A stretch of 64,000 bases of DNA from Macrococcus sp. DPC7161. Lineage in GTDB: Bacteria > Bacillota > Bacilli > Staphylococcales > Staphylococcaceae. Below are positions 29,494 to 40,562 of the stretch, piece after piece. Made by a program: the position numbers and the translations under genes. Each line of letters starts with the position of its first letter. Position 1 is the first letter of the stretch. Location of the stretch: positions 1-64,000 of the forward strand of contig NZ_SDSC01000003.1 of the NCBI RefSeq assembly GCF_004117835.1, written 5' to 3'. The notes beneath the pieces are model-generated. The model was not told where the DNA came from and did no database searches. It saw only the letters and a list, made by a program, of their open reading frames with translations.

Positions 29494-30879
29494 TTAATGC
29501 ATGTATAAATAAATTAGCATTCCCGAAAAACATATAACTGCCCAAATGAAAGAAATCTTCCAAACGAATTTTAACCACTTATGATACGGGATACCTGCGA
29601 CAGCTAATAATCCCATTAATGAAGCACTTGTAGGAATCATATTATTACTAATCGCATCACCATATTGAAATGCAAGTACGGTGATTTGTCGATTTACATC
29701 TAGTAAATCACTAATCGGTACCATAATTGGCATAGTTGTCATCGCTTGTCCACTACCAGATGGAATAAAGAAATTTAATAATAACTGGCTGATAAACATT
29801 GCAGCAACAGCAAATCCTTTTGGTAAGTGATCAATCATATCAGTCATCCAATACACAATGGTATCGATAATCATACCTTGAGACAATACGACAACGATTG
29901 CTTTTGCAAAACCTACAATCATTGCTCCAAATAAAATATCTTTCATCCCTTCTAACATGGCATCAAACGTACCGTTAATGCCTAATCCACCTATTAATCC
30001 GGCTATGATGCCCATCACTAAAAAGTTCGCACTCATTTCACTTAAAAACCATTGATACTTAAAAATACCGTAAACATTTATTAAGATCGTTAAAGTAAGT
30101 AAAATTAAAATAAATGCATGTCTTTTTCTAAACGAATCATATTTTGTATTTAATACATCATCATCCATCGTGCTATTTGCTTCTACATCTACATCATAAA
30201 CCAAGCTTTTTTCAGGATGTTTTTTAACCATTTTTGCATATCTCATCACATACAAAATACCAGCTAATAAAACAAGTAGATATATAATCGTTCTAAATCC
30301 CCATCCCGAAAATAGAGGTACTTCAGCAATTTTTTGACCGATTCCGACAGTAAACGGATTAATCATCCCACCTAAAAATCCGATACCTGCACCAAGTGCT
30401 ATCATACTCGCACCAACGATTCGGTCGTAACCTAATGCTGTCGCAAGTGCAATGCCTATAGGTACAAAAATAATCGTTTCTTCACTTAAACCAATAGAAA
30501 ATCCTAAAATACTAAAAATAGTCATTGAAATTGGAATCAACCATCTACCGTTATTTCCTACTCGTTTCATTAAAGAATTGACACCTGTTGTAATTGCATC
30601 GGTTCTATGAATAATGCCAAAAGCACCACCTACAATAAAAATATAGAAGATGATATCAGCACCTTCAACAAGGCCTTGTGGGACTGCCCTAAATACTTCT
30701 TGTGGCAACACAGGGTGTTGGCTAACAGCATGATAAGTACCATTAATTACTTGTTCTCTACCATCAACTTTTTCTCTATCAAATTTTCCTGCAGGTATTA
30801 CATAACTCATCAGCATCGCAATACATACAATCATTAATAATAATAAATACGTATGTGGCATTTTTAATTTTTTTAACAT
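29494..30879 (-). CDS. YfcC/DcuC-like membrane transporter
   Basis: This is a 461-residue polytopic protein with about ten to twelve membrane segments, resembling the YfcC/C4-dicarboxylate anaerobic carrier superfamily that includes arginine/ornithine and basic amino acid exchangers. Motifs include IVGGAFGIIHRTDAIT and the C-terminal FFIPSGSGQAMTTMPIM. The Shine-Dalgarno is AGGGGG. Substrate cannot be inferred. It stands alone behind its own promoter region, next to the ABC leader. Confidence 0.85.
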   Translation of the reverse strand: MLKKLKMPHTYLLLLMIVCIAMLMSYVIPAGKFDREKVDGREQVINGTYHAVSQHPVLPQEVFRAVPQGLVEGADIIFYIFIVGGAFGIIHRTDAITTGVNSLMKRVGNNGRWLIPISMTIFSILGFSIGLSEETIIFVPIGIALATALGYDRIVGASMIALGAGIGFLGGMINPFTVGIGQKIAEVPLFSGWGFRTIIYLLVLLAGILYVMRYAKMVKKHPEKSLVYDVDVEANSTMDDDVLNTKYDSFRKRHAFILILLTLTILINVYGIFKYQWFLSEMSANFLVMGIIAGLIGGLGINGTFDAMLEGMKDILFGAMIVGFAKAIVVVLSQGMIIDTIVYWMTDMIDHLPKGFAVAAMFISQLLLNFFIPSGSGQAMTTMPIMVPISDLLDVNRQITVLAFQYGDAISNNMIPTSASLMGLLAVAGIPYHKWLKFVWKISFIWAVICFSGMLIYLYMH

Positions 30880-30945
30880 CTACTTTCCCCCTTTCATACC
30901 GTTTACCCTATTTAATTAATAATATGTTAAATTTTTAGAAAATTA

Positions 30946-30980
30946 AAAAAAGAGTGGACATTATCTATGTCACACTCTAA
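30946..30980 (-). terminator. Terminator after radC and its small partner
   Basis: AGAGTGTGACA and TGTCCACTCT form a stem with one bulge, and T7 follows on the minus strand. It closes the transcript from the radC region before the YfcC gene. Confidence 0.7.
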
Positions 30981-31023
30981 ATCAATGGTACAAAAATAGC
31001 CTATTTTTAATCCCATTATTATT

Positions 31024-31386
31024 CTAATAATCTGCGTAAAAATATATATTATATTTGAGTAAGTCAATTTCCATTAAACGAATTAAATCATAATGTAACT
31101 GTAGGATATAACTTTGATAAATATCACCATAATCATATGAACCAAAAAATGGCCCAAACATAATTGGTAAACATTCACTTGGATGTTTTTCTTGCTTTAA
31201 TATCATTTGACATAATCGATAAAGCTCTTCTAAATCTTCAAAATTAACAATTGCTCTGCCTGGGTTATCCATCGTATATTTATTACAAAAATAGCCATAC
31301 AAAGCGTTAAATTTACGATAATATGCAAACATGATTTCAGTTTTAGTCATTTTATCTTCAACATAAAAATACATATCTAATCCCAT
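31024..31386 (-). CDS. Hypothetical protein coupled to radC
   Basis: This 120-residue protein begins MGLDMYFYVEDKMTKTEIMF and is rich in Tyr, Phe and Asp, with a C-terminal YNIYFYADY. I do not recognise an assigned function; similar MGLDMY-starting proteins occur in phages and Gram-positive bacteria. It overlaps the radC stop by one base (TAATG), so it is likely translated together with radC. The A of the start lies at the end of the radC stop. Confidence 0.7.
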   Translation of the reverse strand: MGLDMYFYVEDKMTKTEIMFAYYRKFNALYGYFCNKYTMDNPGRAIVNFEDLEELYRLCQMILKQEKHPSECLPIMFGPFFGSYDYGDIYQSYILQLHYDLIRLMEIDLLKYNIYFYADY

Positions 31387-32057
31387 TACAATACACCCGA
31401 TTCTTTCAAACTTACGAATGTACCATCACCGATAATAATATGATCTAATACATCAATACCAAATAATTGACCACATTCAACCAGTCTTTTAGTGGCTTCA
31501 ATATCTTCATAGCTAGGCTCCGGAGAACCTGAAGGATGATTATGTACACAAATTAAACTTGCAGCACTTCTTTTAACTGCTTCACGAAATATTTCTCTAG
31601 GATGAATAATCGATGCATTTAATGAACCTATAAAAGCAGTATGTTCATGAAATATGATATTTTTAGTATTTAATAATAATACAACAAAATGTTCTTGAGG
31701 ATAATATCGCATTTTTTCCATTAAATATTTTGCGACGCATTCAGGTGAAGTGACTTTTATTTGTTCATGAACAGTATGAGTATGCATACGTTTAGCCAAT
31801 TCCATCACCGCAAGAATCGTAGCTGCTTTCTTTTCACCAATACCATTGATACTCATCAACTCTTCTAACGTAAGATCTCTCAGCTCATGAATTGAATTGA
31901 CTTTTGATAATAAATGATTACTTAAATGCATTACATTCATCGTTTTAGTACCTGTATTTAAAAGAATCGAAATTAACTCTTGATTAGTTAGTACATGACT
32001 GCCTAAATGAAGTAACTTTTCTCTTGGTTGATCAATTGCGAGTTCTAGCTCTAACAT
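31386..32057 (-). CDS. radC: RadC family JAB/MPN domain protein
   Basis: The 223-residue protein has an N-terminal helix-hairpin-helix region (LMSINGIGEKKAATILAVME) and a JAMM metalloprotease-like motif (VHNHPSGSPEPSYEDIEAT: H-x-H and the Asp). The cellular role of RadC remains uncertain despite the DNA-repair name. It is coupled to comC upstream by a one-base overlap. Confidence 0.9.
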   Translation of the reverse strand: MLELELAIDQPREKLLHLGSHVLTNQELISILLNTGTKTMNVMHLSNHLLSKVNSIHELRDLTLEELMSINGIGEKKAATILAVMELAKRMHTHTVHEQIKVTSPECVAKYLMEKMRYYPQEHFVVLLLNTKNIIFHEHTAFIGSLNASIIHPREIFREAVKRSAASLICVHNHPSGSPEPSYEDIEATKRLVECGQLFGIDVLDHIIIGDGTFVSLKESGVL

Positions 32058-32803
32058 TAATAAAATCCTCCTAAAAAGATAATATGAATTTCGTCATATA
32101 ATAAAACAACCAAAATATAGCCTGCAAAAATAAAAGGGACAAAAGGGATTTTTTTGATTTCTGATTTGTAACATAAAAATATAATGGCACATAAACCACC
32201 AACGATATACATCATTAAAAACATTGCAATAAAGAAGGCTGGATCTAGACCAACGCTTAAAATACTTAAAAGTTTTATGTCACCATAACCAATACTTTTA
32301 GTAAGAAAATAAAAAAGGTGCAGTAATAAAATAATACTAATTTTCATAAATGCAATTGTACTTGAAAATTGAAAAAATGGTTCTTGATTATAAAATGGGA
32401 ATACATAAAAATACTGACTATATATAACAATACATAGACACACCATCATAATTATCAATATTTTATTTGGAATTTGATAATGTTCTATATCATAAATACT
32501 TAAAGGTAGGATAAAAGAAATCATTAATAAATGAATCACCAAAAGATGATTGGTAGTATTGTGAATGACGAGGACAAACACACCACCAAATATGCATTCA
32601 ACAATAAAATGCTTAAGCGGGATTTGCTTTTTACACAAACTGCATTTCCCTCGTAAAAATAAATACGAAAATATAGGAATCAGCTCATACCAATTTAATT
32701 GATGCCCACAATGTTCACATTGACTTCTTCTTAATAAATATAATTTGTTCTCAGTGATACATTGCATAAAAGAACCTAAACTGGCTCCTATGATAAAAAT
32801 CAA
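32057..32803 (-). CDS. comC: Prepilin peptidase (A24 family), start region disrupted
   Basis: This leader peptidase processes type IV-like competence pilins. The protein has the zinc-type CEHC and CSLC pairs, then YDIEHYQIPN and SIGYGDIKL holding the two catalytic aspartates, with several membrane helices. The only in-frame start is TTG at 32803, which is 17 bases from GGAGG; the nearby ATGs at ideal spacing are out of frame. A one-base loss may have broken the true start (see findings). The gene may still be expressed weakly. Confidence 0.75.
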   Translation of the reverse strand: MIFIIGASLGSFMQCITENKLYLLRRSQCEHCGHQLNWYELIPIFSYLFLRGKCSLCKKQIPLKHFIVECIFGGVFVLVIHNTTNHLLVIHLLMISFILPLSIYDIEHYQIPNKILIIMMVCLCIVIYSQYFYVFPFYNQEPFFQFSSTIAFMKISIILLLHLFYFLTKSIGYGDIKLLSILSVGLDPAFFIAMFLMMYIVGGLCAIIFLCYKSEIKKIPFVPFIFAGYILVVLLYDEIHIIFLGGFY

Positions 32804-32893
32804 TAAATCATATCATTTCACCTCCTTTTGCATATCTTAAATAAACAAATGCACTTTGTAAAAATGCAAAATTTGATAAAAAATCATAAAAAA

Positions 32894-32920
32894 GAAGCGA
32901 AATTTAAAAATTTCGCTCCT
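32894..32920 (-). terminator. Terminator after folC
   Basis: AGCGAAATTT/AAATTTCGCT forms a 10-bp stem with a 2-base gap and T-run on the minus strand. It separates the valS-folC transcript from comC-radC. Confidence 0.75.
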
Positions 32921-32978
32921 TTTTATCATTTATTGATTCATAATGTGCACATATTATGAATCTTTGCCATTGATATTA

Positions 32979-34241
32979 TTATTTCCTCATTTTTTCTTTG
33001 ACTGCACTAATAAAATATAAGCTACCTGTGATTAATAATAAATCACCGTCAAAAGATTTAATAAATGTATCGTAATCCTTAACTTTCACTTTATTCGCGT
33101 GCTCTACCGATTCATAAATGGTATCCATCGGTAATGCCTTAGGAAAATCAAATGTCGTTACATAAAATGTATTTGCAATACTTTCTAATCGATTCAACAT
33201 TTTTCCTATTGGTTTACCATCTATTGCTGAGAATAGCACATCGATTTTTCTATCTGGGTAATACATTTTCATTGTGTCTACCAAAACATCTATAGATTCT
33301 TGGTTATGTGCCCCATCTAAAATAATTAATGGTTCATCTTGAACTTTTTCTATACGTCCAGTCCAAGTTGTATCTTCGATTGCTTGAATCATTTTATTAA
33401 AATCTATTGTAATCATGCCACGATCAAACATTTCTAGTAATGTAACAATAGCAATTGATGCATTCTCTTGTTGATGTTTACCAATCATTTTTAATTCAAT
33501 ATTTTCAAGCTCGTAGTTTTTATATCGTAATGTAAAATCTTTGCCATTCGAAACAACATAAAAATCTCGGCCAAGTTTAATACCTTTCGCATGTTTTTCT
33601 TCAACAACTGCATTAATATATGCTTTTGCTTCTTCATTTTTTACTGCATAAACAAGTGGTACTGCCGGTTTAATGACACCTGATTTCTCTTTTGCAATAT
33701 CTGTGTAAGTATCGCCTAAAATGTTCGTATGATCTAATCCAATACTTGTTAATATTGTCATGATTGGCTGAAAAACATTTGTTGAATCATTTTCTGCACC
33801 TAATCCTGCTTCAATTATTACAAAATCGACAGATCTTATTTGGCCAAAATAAACAAACATCATCATTGTAATGATTTCAAATTCAGTTGCAACACCTAAA
33901 TCTGTTTCTTCATCTAAAGCTTCACTTACTGGTTTCACAATTTCGACCAATTTTACGATTTCATCATCCGTAATAGGAAATCCGTTTAAACTAATACGTT
34001 CGTTAAACGTTTCTATGTATGGTGATGTGAAAGTTCCTACTTCATAACCATTTTTAATTAAGGCATTTTTTAAATAACTCACTGTAGAGCCTTTGCCATT
34101 TGTACCAACAACATGGATGCCTTTAATATTCTTTTCAGGATTACCTAGTCGCTCCAACATCCATTCCATTCTTTTAATACCAGGTTTAATCCCAAATTTA
34201 TAGCGTTCGTGTATCCAATATAAACTCTCTAAATAGTCCAT
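32979..34241 (-). CDS. folC: Bifunctional folylpolyglutamate/dihydrofolate synthase
   Basis: FolC adds glutamate to dihydropteroate or folate using ATP. The 420-residue protein has GTNGKGSTVSYL (P-loop), the omega-loop region and the second-domain GAHN motif in ILDGAHNQESI. It lies 8 bases after valS in the same transcript. GGTGA precedes the ATG. Confidence 0.95.
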   Translation of the reverse strand: MDYLESLYWIHERYKFGIKPGIKRMEWMLERLGNPEKNIKGIHVVGTNGKGSTVSYLKNALIKNGYEVGTFTSPYIETFNERISLNGFPITDDEIVKLVEIVKPVSEALDEETDLGVATEFEIITMMMFVYFGQIRSVDFVIIEAGLGAENDSTNVFQPIMTILTSIGLDHTNILGDTYTDIAKEKSGVIKPAVPLVYAVKNEEAKAYINAVVEEKHAKGIKLGRDFYVVSNGKDFTLRYKNYELENIELKMIGKHQQENASIAIVTLLEMFDRGMITIDFNKMIQAIEDTTWTGRIEKVQDEPLIILDGAHNQESIDVLVDTMKMYYPDRKIDVLFSAIDGKPIGKMLNRLESIANTFYVTTFDFPKALPMDTIYESVEHANKVKVKDYDTFIKSFDGDLLLITGSLYFISAVKEKMRK

Positions 34242-34249
34242 AAATCACC

Positions 34250-36868
34250 TTACATCGATTCAATTCTTGATTTTACACTGTTATATTTTTCAGTGTATAA
34301 TTTTTGTTTTTCTTTTTCTTCATTTATTACCTTTTCAGGTGCTTTCGCAACAAACTTTTCATTGCTTAATTTTTTATTTACACGATCTAATTCTGATTGC
34401 CATTTTGCAAGTTCTTTTTCTAATCTTGCTTTTTCTTTTTCCATATCAATTAAACCTTCTAATGGTAATACAACTAATCCACCTGTAACGGCTGTTGTCA
34501 TTACTTTATCAGGAATTTCTACATTGGTTGCAATTTGTAATTCACTTGGATTACAGAATTTCTCAATAAATACACGTTCAGTTTCTAAACGGTTTGATGT
34601 TGCTTCATCATTCGTTTGAATCATCATTGGAATTTGTTTACTCATCGGTGTGTTGACTTCATTACGTGTATTACGTACCGCACGAATAATTTCCATCAAT
34701 TGTTCCATATCGCGTTTCGATTGCGCGTTTGATAATTCTGGTCGAACAACTGGCCAACTTGCTGTAACAATTGAGTCTCCTTCAACCGGTAAGTTTTGCC
34801 AAATACTTTCAGTAACGAACGGCATAAATGGATGTAACATACGCATGATTGAATCTAAAGTATAAGCTAAGATAGAACGTGTCATATTTTTAGCAGCTTC
34901 ATCGTCACCGTTCATTGGAATCTTACTCATCTCGATATACCAATCACAGAATTCATCCCAAATAAAGTTATATAATACACGACCGACTTCACCGAATTCA
35001 TATTTATCTGCTAAACGCGTCACATCTTCAATCGTTTCATTTAAGCGCGTTAAGATCCATTCATCAGCTAAAGATTTTTTACCAGTTAAATCTATGTCAC
35101 TCGCTTTAAAATCATCACCAATATTCATTAAACTAAATCGTGAAGCATTCCAAATTTTATTAATAAAGTTCCATGCCGCTTCAACTTTTTCTGTTGAGTA
35201 ACGTAAATCTTGTCCAGGTGAAGAACCTGTTGCTAAGAAATAACGTAAGCTGTCCGCACCATATTGATCAATGACATCCATTGGATCAACACCATTACCT
35301 AATGATTTACTCATTTTTCGACCATCTTCTGCACGAACTAATCCATGAATCAATACATCATCAAATGGGCGTTTACCTGTGAATTCTAAACCTTGGAAAA
35401 TCATACGTGCAACCCAGAAGAAAATAATATCATAGCCCGTTACTAAAACATTTGTTGGATAGAACGATTTATAATCAATTGATTCTACATCTGGCCAACC
35501 TAAAGTTGAAAATGGCCATAATGCACTTGAGAACCATGTATCTAATACATCTTCATCTTGTGTCCAATTTTCAATATCTGCAGGTGCTTCTTTACCCACA
35601 TATACTTCACCAGTCGTATTATGGTACCAAGCTGGAATTTGGTGTCCCCACCATAATTGTCGAGAAATACACCAGTCATGAATGCCTTCCATCCAACGAT
35701 TAAATGTGCCTTCAAAACGGTTAGGTACAAATTCAATACGTCCATCCGTTTTTTGGTTGTTTAACGCTTGTTCAGCAAGTGGTGCCATTTTAACGAACCA
35801 TTGTGTTGATAAATAAGGCTCAACTACAGCGCCACTACGTTCTGAATGACCTACTTGGTGAACGTGTTTTTCAATTTTGACGAGGTCTCCACTTTGTTTT
35901 AAGTCTTCAATTAATTGTTTACGACATTCAAAGCGGTCCATACCCTCATATTTGCCACCAAGTGCATTAATTGAACCATCTGTATTCATTACATTAATAC
36001 GTTCTAATTGGTGTCGATTTCCGATTTCAAAGTCATTTGGATCATGTGCAGGTGTTACTTTCATTGCACCAGTTCCAAAGTCCATTTCAACATATTCATC
36101 TGCTAAAACAGGAATTTCACGGTTCATAATCGGTAAAATAACATTTTTACCAATCATATCTTTATATCGCTCATCTTCCGGATGCACAACAACAGCCGTA
36201 TCACCAAGCATTGTTTCAGGTCTTGTCGTCGCAATTTCAATAAAACCTGAACCATCTACTAATGGATAATTGATATGATAAAATGCCCCTTCAACCTCTT
36301 CGTGAATAACTTCAATATCACTTAATGCTGTACGTGCGGCAGGGTCCCAGTTAATAATACGTTCACCACGATAAATTAAGCCTTTTTCGTACATTTTTAC
36401 GAAAACTTCTTTAACCGCATCACTTAAACCTTCGTCTAAAGTGAAACGTTCACGTGAATAGTCTAACCCTAGACCTAATTTTGCCCATTGTTCACGAATG
36501 AATCCAGCATATTCTTCTTTCCATTCCATCGTGTGTTCTAAAAACTTTTTACGACCAATATCATGACGGCTAATACCTTCTTCACGTAATTTTGCTTCTA
36601 CTTTTGCTTGTGTTGCAATGCCCGCATGGTCCATTCCTGGTAAATATAACGTATTATATCCTTGCATACGTTTCATACGTGTAATAATATCTTGTAAAGT
36701 TGTATCCCAAGCATGACCAATATGCAATTTACCTGTGACATTCGGAGGTGGAATTACAATTGTAAATGGCTTTTTATCACTATTACTTTCTGCTTTAAAG
36801 ATTTCTTTATCTACCCATTCTTGATAGCGTCCTTGTTCAACTTGCTGTGGATTGTATTTTGTTTCCAT
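34250..36868 (-). CDS. valS: Valyl-tRNA synthetase
   Basis: This class I synthetase charges tRNA-Val. The start is set at [15 protein letters not shown] (36868) after GGAGGTAATTCG; the longer frame to 36976 would run through the T-box and is rejected. The 872-residue protein has [15 protein letters not shown] (HIGH), an editing CP1 domain, [16 protein letters not shown] (KMSKS) and a C-terminal coiled-coil arm ([19 protein letters not shown]). Confidence 0.97.
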   Translation of the reverse strand: METKYNPQQVEQGRYQEWVDKEIFKAESNSDKKPFTIVIPPPNVTGKLHIGHAWDTTLQDIITRMKRMQGYNTLYLPGMDHAGIATQAKVEAKLREEGISRHDIGRKKFLEHTMEWKEEYAGFIREQWAKLGLGLDYSRERFTLDEGLSDAVKEVFVKMYEKGLIYRGERIINWDPAARTALSDIEVIHEEVEGAFYHINYPLVDGSGFIEIATTRPETMLGDTAVVVHPEDERYKDMIGKNVILPIMNREIPVLADEYVEMDFGTGAMKVTPAHDPNDFEIGNRHQLERINVMNTDGSINALGGKYEGMDRFECRKQLIEDLKQSGDLVKIEKHVHQVGHSERSGAVVEPYLSTQWFVKMAPLAEQALNNQKTDGRIEFVPNRFEGTFNRWMEGIHDWCISRQLWWGHQIPAWYHNTTGEVYVGKEAPADIENWTQDEDVLDTWFSSALWPFSTLGWPDVESIDYKSFYPTNVLVTGYDIIFFWVARMIFQGLEFTGKRPFDDVLIHGLVRAEDGRKMSKSLGNGVDPMDVIDQYGADSLRYFLATGSSPGQDLRYSTEKVEAAWNFINKIWNASRFSLMNIGDDFKASDIDLTGKKSLADEWILTRLNETIEDVTRLADKYEFGEVGRVLYNFIWDEFCDWYIEMSKIPMNGDDEAAKNMTRSILAYTLDSIMRMLHPFMPFVTESIWQNLPVEGDSIVTASWPVVRPELSNAQSKRDMEQLMEIIRAVRNTRNEVNTPMSKQIPMMIQTNDEATSNRLETERVFIEKFCNPSELQIATNVEIPDKVMTTAVTGGLVVLPLEGLIDMEKEKARLEKELAKWQSELDRVNKKLSNEKFVAKAPEKVINEEKEKQKLYTEKYNSVKSRIESM

Positions 36869-36899
36869 CGAATTACCTCCAGTATAATGTTCATTTATC

Positions 36900-37128
36900 C
36901 CTACAAAAAAATCCCGTCCTAATGCATAGGACGGGATGACCGTGGTACCACCTAAATTCAGTACGATGTACTGCACTTAAAAGATTAACGCTCTTACACG
37001 TGTATGCTTACTCAACTCAGCATACGTTAAATCAGGCTACCTTCATTCAACATTATTGTGCAATTCTCACCAACATGCACTCTCTAAAAATAAGTGTTAA
37101 ACTACTCCTCCTGTAGGAATATGAAGTT
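36900..37128 (-). promoter_or_regulatory. T-box riboswitch of valS (Val specifier GUA)
   Basis: The minus strand has the T-box AGGTGGTACCACGG (36941-36953), followed by a terminator stem (36911-36920 with 36928-36937). Stem I contains AGAGAGTGCATGTTGGTG, and the specifier-loop sequence GAAGGTAG presents GUA, the Val codon (37038-37040). Leader control should raise valS when tRNA-Val is uncharged. Confidence 0.92.
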
Positions 37129-37134
37129 AGATAT

Positions 37135-37163
37135 ATTGTATAAGATTATGATTTAACTGTCAA
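37135..37163 (-). promoter_or_regulatory. valS promoter
   Basis: -35 TTGACA (37158-37163) and -10 TACAAT (37135-37140) are separated by 17 bases. The -35 overlaps the last codon region of the AbrB-type gene upstream. Confidence 0.7.
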
Positions 37164-38215
37164 TGAGTTCCCTTTGCTCGATATACTAGGTACCAAGAAA
37201 TCAATGGGGAAATGACAAGCAAAATAAAAAATATTCTAAAGATATGATAACTTGAAATCATTGCAACATTTGCATGTGTTTCAAGACCAACGATGATGAT
37301 TTGTGCCATACCACCTGGTGCAGCACTTAAAAATAAATCGTTAAATGCATGATCTGTCCATATATTCATCAACATACAAATTAAATATGTCGCAATAATC
37401 AATAACATATTTTGAATAAAAATACCGATAAATAATTGCTTATTGATTTGATTAGATAAGTCATACATTTGTAATCCTATACGAACACCAAATAATAATT
37501 GCGCCATATTAATTAAAGGCATCGGTACAGTAAAATTAAGTCCGGTCATTAAATTCCAAACCAACATTACAAAAATAGGACCTAGCATATCAGGCACTGG
37601 AAAATGCAATTTCTTAAAAATAAAAATCGCAATAAACATACACAATACAATGAAAAGCATTTGCCAAATATTCAATACATGAAATACATCTTGCACATGA
37701 TTGATATATTTTATATTATTACTACTTGTTTGATGCACAAACGACGAAATAAGCGGCACAAATAAAATCACAAATACTAAACGGCTCGTTTGAGCTAATG
37801 TGACTACTAATACGTTTGCTGATTTATTTTCTTCTGCCATCACGATCATTTGGTTTAATGCACCAGGAATAGAAGCAAGTAATGCTGTTTCAGTCGAACA
37901 TTTAACAATTCTTTTAAAAATAAACGCAATGCCCACCGCACAACCAATAACCATTAAACTTAAAATGATAATATTGAACCAATCATTTTTAATATCATTT
38001 AATATCGTTTTTGTAAATGAAACACCAATTTGGGCACCTAATATATATAAACCGATATCACTTAACCATTTAGGCCATTTGTAATTTAACGATGTATATT
38101 TCTTTAAAACAACAGCTGCAATCATCGGACCAAATAGCCATGGTAACAACAAATGTAAACTACTTAATAAAAGACTAAATACCAAACTTAATCCAAATAA
38201 TAATATAAACGCCAT
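37160..38215 (-). CDS. AbrB/YgbK-type membrane protein (putative ammonia monooxygenase family)
   Basis: This protein of about 350 residues has two repeated halves of membrane helices (the Pfam AbrB family, unrelated to the transition regulator AbrB). Motifs include LLASIPGALNQMIVMAEE and LFLSAAPGGMAQIIIVGLE, a repeat of the same pattern in the two halves. The start ATG at 38215 follows GGAG; 19 upstream codons are rejected. A transport role is likely but untested. Confidence 0.78.
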   Translation of the reverse strand: MAFILLFGLSLVFSLLLSSLHLLLPWLFGPMIAAVVLKKYTSLNYKWPKWLSDIGLYILGAQIGVSFTKTILNDIKNDWFNIIILSLMVIGCAVGIAFIFKRIVKCSTETALLASIPGALNQMIVMAEENKSANVLVVTLAQTSRLVFVILFVPLISSFVHQTSSNNIKYINHVQDVFHVLNIWQMLFIVLCMFIAIFIFKKLHFPVPDMLGPIFVMLVWNLMTGLNFTVPMPLINMAQLLFGVRIGLQMYDLSNQINKQLFIGIFIQNMLLIIATYLICMLMNIWTDHAFNDLFLSAAPGGMAQIIIVGLETHANVAMISSYHIFRIFFILLVISPLISWYLVYRAKGTH

Positions 38216-38254
38216 ATTAACAACTCCAAAACTTGTTACTTTAAGCATAATAAA

Positions 38255-38283
38255 AAGCATACATTTTTTCACGATGTATGCTT
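38255..38283 (-). terminator. Terminator after the hem operon
   Basis: AAGCATACAT and ATGTATGCTT pair, with a T-run on the minus strand. It lies 7 bases beyond the hemL stop and closes hemAXCDBL. Confidence 0.75.
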
Positions 38284-38290
38284 GATTATT

Positions 38291-39574
38291 TTATTTTACT
38301 TTTTTGAGTGCCATATCAAATGCATTTAAAGTAGCATCAATGTCTTCCTTCGTATGCTTAGTTGATAAGAACATACCTTCAAATTGCGATGGAGGTAAAA
38401 ATACGCCGTTATTGGCCATTTCTTTATACATTTTAGCAAATAATTTTAAATCAGATTTTGATGCGATTTCAAAGTTCGTTACTTTATTATCATTTAAGAA
38501 ATATCCGATCATACTACCCGCACGGTTAATTGAAATTGGTACTTGATGACGATTAAATACTTCTAATAAACCTGCTTCTAATTGATCGCCTAATTGATTG
38601 AAATATTGATAACTTTCTGGTGTTAACTGACTCAAAGTATAGTAGCCACCTGTCATCGCTAATGGATTCCCACTTAACGTACCTGCTTGATAAATGCTAC
38701 CTGCAGGTGCGATTTGTTCCATAATTTCACGTTTACCACCAAAAGCACCAACTGGTAATCCACCACCGATTACTTTACCTAAACAAGTTAAATCGGGTGT
38801 TACACCGAAATAACCTTGCGCACAGTGATAATCTACCCTAAATCCAGTCATTACTTCATCAAAGATTAATAATGCACCGTATTGTGTCGTAATGTCTCTT
38901 AATCCTTGTAAGAAACCTTCTACCGGTGGAACTACACCCATATTTCCTGCAACTGGCTCACAAATAACACATGCGATGTCATCGCCATATTTTTCAAAAG
39001 CAAGTTGCACTGCATCTAAATCGTTGTAATGTACAGTAATTGTATTTTCTGCTGTGCCTTTAGGAACACCAGGTGAATCTGGTAAACCTAATGTTGCAAC
39101 ACCAGAACCTGCCTTAATTAATAATGAATCACTATGACCATGGTAACAACCAATAAATTTTAATATTTTATTTTTTCCTGTATAACCACGTGCTAATCGT
39201 AGCGCAGCCAAAGTAGCTTCTGTACCACTTGAAACCATACGAACCATTTCTACTGATGGTACGCGTTCAATTACTAATTTCGCCATTTCATTTTCTAATG
39301 TTGTAGGTGCCCCAAAGCTTGAACCTTTCATGATTGCTTTTTGAAGTTCATCTGTAACTTTCTCATCAGCATGACCTAAAATTAATGGTCCCCAACTTAA
39401 TACGTAATCAATATATTCATTACCATCAATGTCATAAATTTTAGAGCCTTTACCGTGATCCATAAAGATAGGATCCATATCTACGCTTTTAAAAGCACGT
39501 ACAGGGCTATTAACACCACCAGGCATTAAATTAACCGCTTCACTGAATGCTTGTTTTGATTGATTGTAAGTCAT
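38291..39574 (-). CDS. hemL: Glutamate-1-semialdehyde 2,1-aminomutase
   Basis: HemL converts glutamate-1-semialdehyde to 5-aminolevulinate using PLP. The 427-residue protein has the PLP lysine in [18 protein letters not shown], plus [18 protein letters not shown] near the N-terminus. It is the last gene of hemAXCDBL and overlaps hemB by one base (TAATG). Confidence 0.97.
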   Translation of the reverse strand: MTYNQSKQAFSEAVNLMPGGVNSPVRAFKSVDMDPIFMDHGKGSKIYDIDGNEYIDYVLSWGPLILGHADEKVTDELQKAIMKGSSFGAPTTLENEMAKLVIERVPSVEMVRMVSSGTEATLAALRLARGYTGKNKILKFIGCYHGHSDSLLIKAGSGVATLGLPDSPGVPKGTAENTITVHYNDLDAVQLAFEKYGDDIACVICEPVAGNMGVVPPVEGFLQGLRDITTQYGALLIFDEVMTGFRVDYHCAQGYFGVTPDLTCLGKVIGGGLPVGAFGGKREIMEQIAPAGSIYQAGTLSGNPLAMTGGYYTLSQLTPESYQYFNQLGDQLEAGLLEVFNRHQVPISINRAGSMIGYFLNDNKVTNFEIASKSDLKLFAKMYKEMANNGVFLPPSQFEGMFLSTKHTKEDIDATLNAFDMALKKVK

Positions 39575-40557
39575 TAATAATCTCCTTCATCTAAATATTT
39601 ACAAATATCTTTTGCAAAATAAGTAATGATCATATCTGCTCCAGCACGTTTCATCGATAACATTTGTTCCATTACAATTCTTTCTTCATCAACCCAACCA
39701 TTTAATGCAGCAGCTTTTGTCATTGAGTATTCACCACTTACATTGTATGCAACGATTGGTACATTTGAATTGTTTCGTACATCACGAATAATATCTAAAT
39801 ATGATAATGCCGGCTTAACAATCATCATGTCACAGCCTTCTTTTAAATCACTTTCTAACTCTAGCATTGCTTCTAGACGGTTAGCAGGATCCATTTGATA
39901 AGTCTTTCTATCTCCATGACTTGGCGCTGATTCTGCCGCATCTCTAAATGGTCCATAAAAGGCTGACGCATATTTAATACCGTAACTCATAATTGGAATG
40001 TTCACAAACCCAGCTTCATCTAAACCTTTACGAATTTCTGCTACAAACCCATCCATCATATTACTTGGTGCAATGATATCTGCACCTGCTTTCGCTTGAG
40101 AAACTGCCGTTTGTACTAATAATGGTAACGTTTCATCATTAATTACATCATGTGTGTGATCATCTAATACACCACAATGGCCATGATCTGTATATTCACA
40201 TAAACATGTATCCGCAAGTACTAACATATCTGGATATAATGCTTTTACTTTTCTTGTTGCTTTTTGAATGATGCCTTCATCATCATATGCACCTGTTCCA
40301 CATGCATCTTTATGATTTGGGATTCCAAATAAAATGACTGCACGAATACCTAATCGGTATGCTTCATGAACTTCTTCATCCATAATATTTAAACTTAATT
40401 GGTAAATACCAGGCATTGAAGGAATTTCTTTTTTTACATCATCACGTTCTACCACAAAGATTGGGTAGATTAAATCACGTTTATGCAAACTTGTTTCCCT
40501 CACCATATTACGCATATTTACTGAACTTCTTAATCTTCTATGTCTGTCAAAATTCAA
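39574..40557 (-). CDS. hemB: Delta-aminolevulinic acid dehydratase (porphobilinogen synthase)
   Basis: HemB joins two 5-aminolevulinates into porphobilinogen. A TTG at 40557 starts [11 protein letters not shown], which fits the S. aureus start and lies about 6 bases from AAGGGTGAT; the GTG at 40566 has no Shine-Dalgarno. Zinc ligands appear in [15 protein letters not shown], the catalytic lysine in [12 protein letters not shown] and the Schiff-base region in [11 protein letters not shown]. Confidence 0.95.
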   Translation of the reverse strand: MNFDRHRRLRSSVNMRNMVRETSLHKRDLIYPIFVVERDDVKKEIPSMPGIYQLSLNIMDEEVHEAYRLGIRAVILFGIPNHKDACGTGAYDDEGIIQKATRKVKALYPDMLVLADTCLCEYTDHGHCGVLDDHTHDVINDETLPLLVQTAVSQAKAGADIIAPSNMMDGFVAEIRKGLDEAGFVNIPIMSYGIKYASAFYGPFRDAAESAPSHGDRKTYQMDPANRLEAMLELESDLKEGCDMMIVKPALSYLDIIRDVRNNSNVPIVAYNVSGEYSMTKAAALNGWVDEERIVMEQMLSMKRAGADMIITYFAKDICKYLDEGDY

Positions 40558-40562
40558 AATAA

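Noticed and set aside
36868-36976. A 36-codon N-terminal extension of ValS
   Set aside because: It runs through the T-box terminator and T-box sequence. The ATG at 36868 has a strong GGAGG and gives a normal N-terminus.
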